Shown piece by piece: positions 49,538-57,491 of a DNA stretch of 64,000 bases. The notes under the pieces are model-generated. The model searched no databases, was not told where the DNA came from, and saw only the letters and a program-made list of their open reading frames with translations. Each line of letters opens with the position of its first letter. Positions within the stretch are counted from its first letter, which is position 1. Source of the stretch: Streptomyces sp. TBY4 (GTDB taxonomy: Bacteria; Actinomycetota; Actinomycetes; Streptomycetales; Streptomycetaceae). The DNA is taken from positions 103,944-167,943 of the forward strand of contig NZ_JANAVF010000007.1 of assembly GCF_024213195.1 (NCBI RefSeq), in the 5' to 3' direction. The position numbers were made by a program, and so were the translations under genes.

Positions 49538-50764
49538 ATGGATGACCCCGAGCCGAGCGACGGCGTGCTGAGGGCCCTCGGTTCCACCGAGCCGTCCGCC
49601 GAGGGGACCGCGCTGGTGCGCGGCGTACGGCGGGCACGGCGGCTGCGGCTGCTGCGGGAGCTCGCGGAACTGCCCGGCGCCCGGGCCGGGGAGGCGGCCG
49701 AGCGCTGGGCCCTGCTGGAGGAGGCCGGGCGGCGCGACCCCCGTGCGGCGGGCGAGGTGGTGCACTATCCGGCCACCGGGGTCTGGGCCGAGGAGACCCT
49801 GCGCCGGCTGCGCACCCGGCACGGCCCGCCCGCCGACCTCGGACACCTCGGGGCACTCGCCGCCGCCGCGGCGCTGCGCGCCGGGATCGGCTTCAAGATC
49901 ACGCTGCGGCCCGCGCACGGACGCCTCGTCCTGCCCACCCTCGGGCTGCTGCGCCCGGACCGGCCCGGCCCGATCGCCCTGACCGAGGGATCCTGGGACC
50001 CCGGCCATCCGGAGGCGCTGGCCCTGCACGCGCTGCCCGACGGGCGGACCGCCCTCGACGACCTGGACCCGTACCGCGCCCCGTACACGGTGCCCGCCGC
50101 CCGCCGGCTCACCCCCAAGGGGCACAAGCGCTGGGACACCCAGTGGTCCGGGGCGCTCACCCTGCTGCGGCGCTACGACACCGCCCGCGCCGAGGAGACC
50201 GGGCGGCTGCTGCGCTGCATGGTCCCGCTGTCCGGCGCCTCCCGGTCCTACGGCGCGACCCTGCCCGCGGCGCCCGGCTCCGTCCTGGCACGGGCGCAGC
50301 CGCCGCCCGCGCTGGCGGCGACCCTCGTGTTCGAGGTGCAGCACGGGAAGCTGGCGGCCCTCGCGGAACGGCTCCCGCTGCACACCGCCGACCGCGCGGC
50401 ACGGTACTGGGCACCCTGGCGGGCCGATCCACGGCCGCTGGAGGGGCTCCTGAGGGGCGCGTACGCACATCTCGGACTGGCGGGCTACTGGCAGCGCGCG
50501 GCGCTCTACGGGGCCAGGGGGGCGTGGGCGCAGCACGCGCGGGTGCGGGCGCAGGTGGCGGCGGTGCTGCCCGTCCTGGACGCCTGCCCGGAACTCACCG
50601 CCGGGGGGCGGGTGTTCGTCGGGGCGATGGCCGCGGCCGAGCGGGCCATGGACGGGGTGCCCGCGCCGGGGTCCCGCTATGCGGTGGCCCGCGCGGTGGT
50701 GGAGCGGGACCGGGCCGCCTGGTGCGAGGCCCACCCGAACCTGGCCCCGTACGCCGCCGCCTGA
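49538..50764 (+). CDS. HExxH-type peptide-modification family protein with degenerate metal motif
   Basis: A 408-residue protein. The C-terminal half resembles the HExxH putative peptide-modification family (alpha-ketoglutarate/HExxH peptide beta-hydroxylase type, associated with FxsB-like RiPP clusters): LVFEVQHGKLAALAERLPL, RYWAPWRADPRP and GLLRGAYAHLG. The metal motif should be HExxH but reads Phe265-Glu-Val-Gln-His269; a later His311 is in the expected third position. The first His is therefore missing and the enzyme may be inactive or bind metal differently. No radical-SAM or precursor gene lies nearby. ATG 49538 is preferred because GGAGG is five bases upstream. Confidence 0.7.
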   Translation: MDDPEPSDGVLRALGSTEPSAEGTALVRGVRRARRLRLLRELAELPGARAGEAAERWALLEEAGRRDPRAAGEVVHYPATGVWAEETLRRLRTRHGPPADLGHLGALAAAAALRAGIGFKITLRPAHGRLVLPTLGLLRPDRPGPIALTEGSWDPGHPEALALHALPDGRTALDDLDPYRAPYTVPAARRLTPKGHKRWDTQWSGALTLLRRYDTARAEETGRLLRCMVPLSGASRSYGATLPAAPGSVLARAQPPPALAATLVFEVQHGKLAALAERLPLHTADRAARYWAPWRADPRPLEGLLRGAYAHLGLAGYWQRAALYGARGAWAQHARVRAQVAAVLPVLDACPELTAGGRVFVGAMAAAERAMDGVPAPGSRYAVARAVVERDRAAWCEAHPNLAPYAAA

Positions 50765-50779
50765 CGCGGGCTGCGGGGT

Positions 50780-50875
50780 GTGCCGCTGCGCGGGGCCGTC
50801 CCCTACCCGCCCTTCCACCGTTCCCCGGGGCTCCGCCCCGGACCCCGCTCCTCAAACGCCGGACGGGCTGGAAAG
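50780..50875. repeat. Dispersed GC-rich intergenic repeat, copy 2
   Basis: GCGGGGCCGTCCCCTACCCG, CCTTCCACCGTTCCCCGGGG, CTCCGCCCCGGACCCCG and CTCAAACGCCGGACGGGCTG, in the same order as at 41940-42054. It lies between the HExxH protein and kgd. Confidence 0.6.
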
Positions 50876-50878
50876 GCC

Positions 50879-50916
50879 GGAAGGCCCGGCTCCCCGTTGG
50901 GGGAGCCGGGCCTTCC
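50879..50916. terminator. Terminator downstream of kgd
   Basis: Perfect 17-base arms (50879-50895 and 50900-50916), loop GTTG. Confidence 0.85.
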
Positions 50917-50930
50917 CGGAGATCCGAAGC

Positions 50931-53900
50931 CTAGGCTTCGAAGACCTCGTTCAGGAGGAGCTGCTGCTCCGCCTGGTGGCGCTTGGCCGAGCCGACCGCC
51001 GGGGACGAGCCGTGCGGGCGGGAGATGCGGCGCAGGCGCTCGCCGGCCGGGATGTCCGCGCCGACCGCCAGGTCGAGGTGGTCGATCAGGTTGAGCGCGA
51101 TGAAGGGCCACGCGCCCTGGTTCGCCGGCTCCTCCTGGGCCCAGATGTACTTCGCCGCGTTCGGGAACTTGGCGATCTCCGCCTGGAGCTCCGCACCCGG
51201 GAGGGGGTAGAGGCGCTCGATGCGGATGATCGCGGTGTCCGTGATGCCGCGCTTCTCGCGCTCGGCCTCCAGGTCGTAGTAGACCTTGCCCGCGCAGAAG
51301 ACCACCTTGCGGACGGCGTTCGGGTCCACCGCGGAGTCGCCGATGACCGGGCGGAACGAACCGCTCGTGAACTCCTCCGCCTTCGACGCCGCCGCCTTCA
51401 GGCGCAGCATCGACTTCGGGGTGAAGACGATGAGCGGCTTGTGGTGCGGGTTGTGGACCTGCCACCGCAGGAGGTGGAAGTAGTTCGACGGGAGGGTCGG
51501 CATCGCGACCGTCATGTTGTCCTGCGCGCACATCTGCAGGAAGCGCTCCGGGCGAGCGGAGGAGTGGTCCGGGCCCTGGCCCTCGTACCCGTGCGGGAGG
51601 AGGAGCGTGACGCCGGACGTCTGGCCCCACTTCTGCTCGGCCGAGGAGATGAACTCGTCGACGACGGTCTGCGCGCCGTTGACGAAGTCGCCGAACTGGG
51701 CCTCCCAGAGGACCAGCGCGTCCGGGCGGGCCAGCGAGTAGCCGTACTCGAAGCCCATGGCCGCGTACTCGGAGAGCAGCGAGTCGTAGACGTTGTAGCG
51801 GGCCTGGTCCTCGGACAGGTAGAGCAGCGGGGTGTAGTCCTCGCCCGTCTCCCGGTCGATCAGGACTGCGTGGCGCTGGCCGAAGGTGCCGCGGCGGGAG
51901 TCCTGGCCGGACAGCCGGACCGGGGTGCCCTCCATCAGCAGCGAGCCGAAGGCCAGGGTCTCGCCCATGCCCCAGTCGATGGTGCCGTCGTCGATCATCG
52001 CCGCGCGGCGCTGCAGCTGCGGCAGCAGGCGCGGGTGGACCGTGTGGCCCTCGGGGATGTTGACCTGGGCCTCGGCGATGCGCTTGACGACCTCCTGGGA
52101 GATCGCGGTGTTCACGGCGACCGGGAACTCCTGCGCGACCTGGGCGGGCGCCACCGGGGCGGCCGAGGGCTGCGTGGCGGCCTCGCGGACCTCCGCGAAG
52201 ACCTTCTCCAGCTGGCCCTGGAAGTCCTGGAGCGCCTGCTCGGCCTCTTCCAGGGTGATGTCGCCGCGACCGATGAGGGACTCGGTGTACAGCTTGCGCA
52301 CCGAGCGCTTCTTGTCGATCAGGTCGTACATCAGGGGCTGCGTGAACGCCGGGTTGTCGGACTCGTTGTGACCGCGGCGGCGGTAGCAGATGAGGTCGAT
52401 GACCACGTCCTTGTTGAACGCCTGACGGAACTCGAAGGCCAGGCGCGCGATGCGGACCACGGCCTCCGGGTCGTCGCCGTTCACGTGGAAGATCGGCGCC
52501 TCGATCATGCGGGCCACGTCGGTCGCGTACATCGAGGAACGCGAGGACTCCGGGGCGGCGGTGAAGCCGACCTGGTTGTTGATGACCACGTGCACGGTGC
52601 CGCCGGTGCGGTAGCCGCGCAGCTGCGACATGTTCAGCGTCTCGGCGACGACGCCCTGGCCCGCGAAGGCCGCGTCGCCGTGCAGGGCGACGGGCAGGAC
52701 CGTGAAGTCCGTGCCGCCCTTGTTGATGATGTCCTGCTTGGCGCGGACCACGCCCTCCAGGACCGGGTCCACCGCCTCCAGGTGCGAGGGGTTGGCGACG
52801 AGCGAGACCTTGATCTGCTCCCCGTCCAGGCCCGTGAAGGTGCCCTCGGCGCCCAGGTGGTACTTGACGTCGCCGGAGCCGTGCATGGACTTCGGGTCGA
52901 GGTTGCCCTCGAACTCGCGGAAGATCTGCGCGTACGACTTGCCGACGATGTTCGCCAGGACGTTCAGGCGGCCGCGGTGGGCCATGCCGATCGCGACCTC
53001 TTCGAGGCGGGCCTCGGCGGCCGAGTCGATGACGGCGTCGAGCAGCGGGATGACGGACTCGCCGCCCTCCAGGGAGAAGCGCTTCTGGCCGACGTACTTC
53101 GTCTGCAGGAAGGTCTCGAAGGCCTCCGCAGCGTTCAGCCGGCGCAGGATCCGCAGCTGCTCCTCGCGCTCCGGCTTGGAGTGCGGGCGCTCGATGCGGT
53201 CCTGGATCCAGCGGCGCTGCTTCGGGTCCTGGATGTGCATGAACTCGACGCCGGTGGTGCGGCAGTACGAGTCGCGCAGCACGCCGAGGATGTCGCGGAG
53301 CTTCATCATCGACTTGCCGGAGAAGCCGCCGACCGCGAACTCGCGCTCCAGGTCCCACAGGGTGAGGCCGTGCTCGGTGATGTCGAGGTCGGGGTGCTTG
53401 CGCTGCTTGTACTCCAGCGGGTCGGTGTCGGCCATGACGTGGCCGCGGACCCGGTAGGAGTGGATCAGCTCGAAGACGCGGGCGGCCTTCGTGACGTCGT
53501 CGTCGTGCGAGGCGTCGATGTCCCGGAGCCAGCGGACCGGCTCGTACGGGATGCGCAGCGCCTCGAACACGTCGTCGTAGAAGCCGCTCTCGCCGAGCAG
53601 CATGTTCGCGACGATGCGCAGGAACTCGCCGGAGGCCGCGCCCTGGATGACCCGGTGGTCGTAGGTCGAGGTCAGGGTCATGACCTTGGAGATGCCCAGC
53701 TTGTTCAGGGTGTCCTGCGAGGTGCCCTGGAACTCGGCGGGGTAGTCCATGGAGCCGACGCCCATGATGACCGACTGTCCGGGCATCAGGCGGGGCACGG
53801 AGTGGACGGTGCCCAGGCCGCCGGGGTTGGTGAGGGAGACCGTCACCCCGGTGAAGTCGTCCATCGTCAGCTTGCCGATGCGGGCCCGGCGGACGATGTC

Positions 53901-54857
53901 CTCGTAGGCCTGCCAGAACTCGAAGAAGTTGAGGGTCTCGGCCTTCTTGATGCCGGCGACGACGAGCTGGCGGTCGCCGTTGGGCTTCACCAGGTCGATC
54001 GCGAGGCCGAAGTTGATGTGCTCCGGCTTGACCAGCGTCGGCTTGCCGTCCTTCTCCGCGAAGGAGTAGTTCATCGACGGCATGGCCTTGATGGCCTGCA
54101 CCATCGCGTAGCCGATGAGGTGGGTGAAGGAGATCTTCCCGCCCCGGGCGCGCTTCAGGTGGTTGTTGATGACGATGCGGTTGTCGAACAGCAGCTTCAC
54201 CGGGACGGCGCGGACGGACGTGGCCGTCGGCACTTCCAGCGAGGCGTTCATGTTCTTGACCACGGCAGCCGCCGGGCCGCGGAGCGTCACCAGGTCGGGG
54301 CCCGTGGGGGCCTCGGTGGCGGGCGCGGCCTTCTGGGGGGCTACGGAGGCGGTGGGGGCCGCGGCCGCAGCCGGGGCCTGGGAGGCGGGGGCAGCCGGTG
54401 CGGCGGCGGCCGGGGCCTGGGAGGTGACAGTCACAGCAGGGGCACCAGAGGGGGTGGCAGGTACAGGGGCAGGTGCTGACACGGGCGTCGTGGCCGCGGC
54501 CACGGCGGCGGCGGGCGCGGGGCTCGCCGTCCCTGTGGCGGCGGCGTCGGAAGCCTGCGGAGCCGTGGCGGTGACGGGGGCGGCGGCCTGTGCGGAGGCG
54601 CCGTCCGTCGTCGTCGCGGCGGGGGGAGCGGGCCGGTCCGTGGGCTTGTCCGCCTTCACCGGAGCGACAGCGCCCCCCGGCTTGTAGTCGGCGAAGAAGT
54701 CCCACCAGGCCCGGTCGACCGAGTTCGGGTCCTGGAGGTACTGCTGATAGATCTCGTCGACGAGCCACTCATTGGCGCCGAAGCCTGGGGCGGGGTTCTT
54801 CCCGCTCCCTCCTGCTTCGGTCGTGGTGCTCGAGTTATTGGGGGACTGTGGCGACAC
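50931..54857 (-). CDS. kgd: Multifunctional 2-oxoglutarate decarboxylase/dehydrogenase (E1 plus E2-like)
   Basis: Oxidises or decarboxylates 2-oxoglutarate in the TCA cycle. The 1308-residue actinobacterial form fuses a starter motif (NEWLVDEIYQQYLQDPNSVDR), a long Ala/Pro/Val linker (about 45-180), an E2-like acyltransferase domain with catalytic STYDHRVIQGA, and the ThDP-dependent E1 with AIGMAHRGRLNVLAN and LHGDAAFAGQGVVAE. There is no lipoyl domain, as in mycobacterial Kgd. GTG 54857 is preferred, as I remember S. coelicolor starting VSSQSP; a GTG at 54884 lies close behind TACCTT and lacks a ribosome site. Confidence 0.95.
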   Translation of the reverse strand: MSPQSPNNSSTTTEAGGSGKNPAPGFGANEWLVDEIYQQYLQDPNSVDRAWWDFFADYKPGGAVAPVKADKPTDRPAPPAATTTDGASAQAAAPVTATAPQASDAAATGTASPAPAAAVAAATTPVSAPAPVPATPSGAPAVTVTSQAPAAAAPAAPASQAPAAAAAPTASVAPQKAAPATEAPTGPDLVTLRGPAAAVVKNMNASLEVPTATSVRAVPVKLLFDNRIVINNHLKRARGGKISFTHLIGYAMVQAIKAMPSMNYSFAEKDGKPTLVKPEHINFGLAIDLVKPNGDRQLVVAGIKKAETLNFFEFWQAYEDIVRRARIGKLTMDDFTGVTVSLTNPGGLGTVHSVPRLMPGQSVIMGVGSMDYPAEFQGTSQDTLNKLGISKVMTLTSTYDHRVIQGAASGEFLRIVANMLLGESGFYDDVFEALRIPYEPVRWLRDIDASHDDDVTKAARVFELIHSYRVRGHVMADTDPLEYKQRKHPDLDITEHGLTLWDLEREFAVGGFSGKSMMKLRDILGVLRDSYCRTTGVEFMHIQDPKQRRWIQDRIERPHSKPEREEQLRILRRLNAAEAFETFLQTKYVGQKRFSLEGGESVIPLLDAVIDSAAEARLEEVAIGMAHRGRLNVLANIVGKSYAQIFREFEGNLDPKSMHGSGDVKYHLGAEGTFTGLDGEQIKVSLVANPSHLEAVDPVLEGVVRAKQDIINKGGTDFTVLPVALHGDAAFAGQGVVAETLNMSQLRGYRTGGTVHVVINNQVGFTAAPESSRSSMYATDVARMIEAPIFHVNGDDPEAVVRIARLAFEFRQAFNKDVVIDLICYRRRGHNESDNPAFTQPLMYDLIDKKRSVRKLYTESLIGRGDITLEEAEQALQDFQGQLEKVFAEVREAATQPSAAPVAPAQVAQEFPVAVNTAISQEVVKRIAEAQVNIPEGHTVHPRLLPQLQRRAAMIDDGTIDWGMGETLAFGSLLMEGTPVRLSGQDSRRGTFGQRHAVLIDRETGEDYTPLLYLSEDQARYNVYDSLLSEYAAMGFEYGYSLARPDALVLWEAQFGDFVNGAQTVVDEFISSAEQKWGQTSGVTLLLPHGYEGQGPDHSSARPERFLQMCAQDNMTVAMPTLPSNYFHLLRWQVHNPHHKPLIVFTPKSMLRLKAAASKAEEFTSGSFRPVIGDSAVDPNAVRKVVFCAGKVYYDLEAEREKRGITDTAIIRIERLYPLPGAELQAEIAKFPNAAKYIWAQEEPANQGAWPFIALNLIDHLDLAVGADIPAGERLRRISRPHGSSPAVGSAKRHQAEQQLLLNEVFEA

Positions 54858-55114
54858 GGCGGCAACCGCCCTCTTCCGCTTCACAAGGTATGGACAGCGG
54901 GAATAAAGGCTACGCCTCCCGGGCCGTGAGATGCAGACCGGGCGGGACTTACGTCGCGTAGGTCACATCGAACGGCGGGTTTCACCACCTGGAATGGCGG
55001 GAAACAAGCGTGGTTCGGGCAGGAGGCACCGCGGTTGCGGCCCCCTGGCTTCGCACCCCTGACGGACCCCGGCGTGTGTGGCCGAGATCATGTCCTTCCC
55101 ACTCGAACCCTACG

Positions 55115-56209
55115 TCAACCCGGCGCCTGCGAGCTGCCCGGAAGCGTGACAAGGATCCGGCAGCCCCGTGACGATTCGGCCACTCCGATGTCGCCCCCGT
55201 GCAGGCCGACCGCCCAGCGGGCGATGGCCAGACCCAGCCCCGTACCGCCGTCGCCGCCCCTCGCGCTGCCCCGGTTGAACCGCTCGAAGACCCGGTGGCG
55301 CTCCGCCTCCGGGATTCCGGGACCTTCGTCCCGCACTTCGAGCACCAGACCCCCGGGCGCGTCGCCCGCCCGGGCCTGGACCGTGACCCGGCCGTGCGGG
55401 GGGCTGTGCTTGACCGCGTTGTCGATCAGGTTCGCCACCACCTGGTGCAGCCGCTCGGCGTCCGCGTACGCCGTCAGGTCCGGCGGGGACACGTCCAGGT
55501 GGAGGTGGACGTCGTTGCGGGTGTGCCCGCCCGAGCCGGAGGACAGCCCCGGCCGGCCGGCCGCCGCCAGCCCCGATTCCTTCAGCACCCCCGACAGGTA
55601 CGGCCACACCTCGAAGCGGCGGGCCCGCAGCGGCACCACCCCGTTGTCCACGCGGGAGAGGTCCAGCAGGGTCTCGACCAGCCGCCCCAGCCGCTCGGTC
55701 TGCTTCAGGGCCGTGCGCATGGTCTCCGGATCGGCGGCGGAGACCCCGTCCACCACGTTCTCCAGTACCGCCCGCAGGGCCGCGATCGGGGTGCGCAGCT
55801 CGTGCGAGACGTTGGCGACGAGCTCCTTGCGGTGCCGGTCCACCGCCTCCAGGTCGTCCGCCATCAGATTGATGGTGGAGGCCAGGTCGCCCAGCTCGTC
55901 GCGGCGCCCCGCCCCGCGCACCCGGCGCGTGTAGTCCCCGTGGGATATCGCCCGGGCCACGGTGGTCATGTCGTCCAGCGGCGCCGTCAGGCTGTGCGCC
56001 ACGAACTGGGTGATCAGCATCGAGGCGATCACCGAGAACACCGTGATGAAGCGCACCTCGGTGGCCGTGCGCAGGGCCACCATCAGCAGGCCCGTGGTGA
56101 TGAAGACCGACACCACCACGAGCGTGCCCAGCTTGGTCTTGATCGAGAACGGGGAGAAGGGCCGCAGCCCCCCGGGCGGCCGCTGCCCGGGCGGCCGGTA
56201 GCCGCTCAC
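55115..56209 (-). CDS. Membrane sensor histidine kinase
   Basis: A 364-residue kinase with two helices near the N-terminus (about 28-46 and 56-76) and almost no extracellular loop. It has a HAMP domain (about 77-130), the phosphoacceptor ELVANVSHELRTPIAALRAV, the N box NLIDNAVKHSPPHG, and G boxes DEGPGIP and GGTGLGLAIARW. GTG 56209 overlaps the regulator stop (GTGA). The signal is unknown; with so little outside the membrane it may sense the membrane itself. It forms an operon with the preceding response regulator. Confidence 0.92.
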   Translation of the reverse strand: MSGYRPPGQRPPGGLRPFSPFSIKTKLGTLVVVSVFITTGLLMVALRTATEVRFITVFSVIASMLITQFVAHSLTAPLDDMTTVARAISHGDYTRRVRGAGRRDELGDLASTINLMADDLEAVDRHRKELVANVSHELRTPIAALRAVLENVVDGVSAADPETMRTALKQTERLGRLVETLLDLSRVDNGVVPLRARRFEVWPYLSGVLKESGLAAAGRPGLSSGSGGHTRNDVHLHLDVSPPDLTAYADAERLHQVVANLIDNAVKHSPPHGRVTVQARAGDAPGGLVLEVRDEGPGIPEAERHRVFERFNRGSARGGDGGTGLGLAIARWAVGLHGGDIGVAESSRGCRILVTLPGSSQAPG

Positions 56210-56946
56210 GGCTGCGCCGGGGTCTCCAGGGCGTACCCGACGCCGTGGACCGTACGGATCCGCTCGGCGCCGATCTTCCGGCGCAGCGCCTTGATGTGGC
56301 TGTCGACCGTACGGGTCCCGGACGCGTCGGCCCAGTCCCACACCTCCGCGAGGAGCTGCTCCCGCGAGAGCACCGCCCGCGGGGTCCCGGCCAGGCACAC
56401 CAGCAGGTCGAACTCCGTCGGCGTCAGGTGCACGTCCTCGGTGTGCACCCGGACCCGGCGCTGCGCGTGGTCGATCTCCAGATCGCCGAGGCGCAGGGTG
56501 GCCCCGCGCGGGGCGTGCGCGGCCAGCGTGGCCCGCTCCACCCGCCGCAGCAGTACGTGGACCCGTGCGGCCAGCTCGCGCATGGAGAAGGGCTTCGTCA
56601 TGTAGTCGTCGGCGCCGACCCCGAGCCCGACGAGCATGTCGGTCTCGTCGTCCCGGGCGGTGAGCATGAGCACCGGCACCGGCCGCTGGGCCTGGACCCG
56701 GCGGCAGACCTCCAGGCCGTCGAAGCCCGGCAGCATGACGTCCAGGACCAGCAGCTCCGGCAGCCAGCTCTCGGCCGCGGCGACGGCCGCCGGCCCGTCC
56801 GCGGCCGTCTGGACCTGGAAGCCCTCGGCGCGGAGCCGGGCCGCGATGGCCTCCGCGATGGTGTGGTCGTCCTCGACGACGAGTACCCGGCGCTGCGCGC
56901 CGGGGGTGGCCGCGGCGCCGTTGTGGGTGGTGTGCGTCTGTTCCAT
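56206..56946 (-). CDS. OmpR-family response regulator
   Basis: A 246-residue regulator. The receiver has the acidic pair EDD (about 26-28), phospho-Asp in LVLDVMLPGFDG (about residue 69) and Lys in TKPFSM (about 118); the winged HTH ends TRTVDSHIKALRRKIGAERIRTVHGVGYAL. ATG 56946 (MEQTHTTH) is the first with an acceptable AGGGG upstream. It is coupled to the kinase gene. Upstream lies a 500-bp gene-free zone full of repeats. Targets unknown. Confidence 0.93.
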   Translation of the reverse strand: MEQTHTTHNGAAATPGAQRRVLVVEDDHTIAEAIAARLRAEGFQVQTAADGPAAVAAAESWLPELLVLDVMLPGFDGLEVCRRVQAQRPVPVLMLTARDDETDMLVGLGVGADDYMTKPFSMRELAARVHVLLRRVERATLAAHAPRGATLRLGDLEIDHAQRRVRVHTEDVHLTPTEFDLLVCLAGTPRAVLSREQLLAEVWDWADASGTRTVDSHIKALRRKIGAERIRTVHGVGYALETPAQP

Positions 56947-57491
56947 GTCCCGCCCCTGAAGATCCCGCGTCGTGGTAGGGGTGCAGCGTAGAGGAGAGGT
57001 CCGGCTCCGGCTATGACGGGTTCCGCACGCGGGTCCGCCGCACGGGGGCTCTGCCCCCGGACCCCCGCGCCTCAAACGCCGGCGGGGCTGGTTTCGGCCG
57101 GTGCCGCCCGCACGGAAACGCCGACGGGCTGGAAGATCCAGCCCGCCGGCGTTCGAGGCGGGGGCTCCGGGGCGGGGCCCCGGGCCGTTCGGATCCGGGC
57201 GGAGCCCGGGGAACGGCAGAGCCCGGGGTGTCCGGGGCGGGCCCGGGTCTTTCGGGTCCGGGCGGAGCCCGGGGAACCGCAGAGCCCCGGGGGCCTACGG
57301 CTCCGCCCGGACCCGTAGGCCCTCGGGTCTTTCGGGTCCGGGCGGTGCCCGGGGAACGGGAGAGCCCGGGGTGTCCGGGGCGGGCCCGGGTCTTTCGGGT
57401 CCGGGCGGAGCCCGGGGAACGGGCGAAGGGCGGGTAGGGGACGGCCCCGCAGGGCACACCACCCGCACCCGCCCACCGGGCTCCGCCAGGG
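56947..57491. repeat. Repeat-rich gene-free stretch between the two-component system and the GH3 glycosidase
   Basis: No gene. It contains several copies of the dispersed GC-rich element: GGGGCTCTGCCCCCGGACCC near 57045, a GGGCTGGA-AGA-TCCAGCCC hairpin (57125-57144), then four related units starting near 57188, 57250, 57330 and 57393 (about 62, 80 and 63 bp apart). Each carries GTCCGGGCGG(A/T)GCCCGGGGAA. An inverted pair GGGCCTACGG...CCGTAGGCCC (about 57291-57322) sits within the second unit. Confidence 0.7.

Noticed and set aside
50679..54479. 1266-codon + strand frame opposite kgd
   Set aside because: Longest antisense frame in the window, but purely a GC artefact; kgd is unmistakable.
57188..57430. 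Possible CRISPR array
   Set aside because: Units are irregular in spacing and the intervals are also repeated; no cas gene is present in the window.
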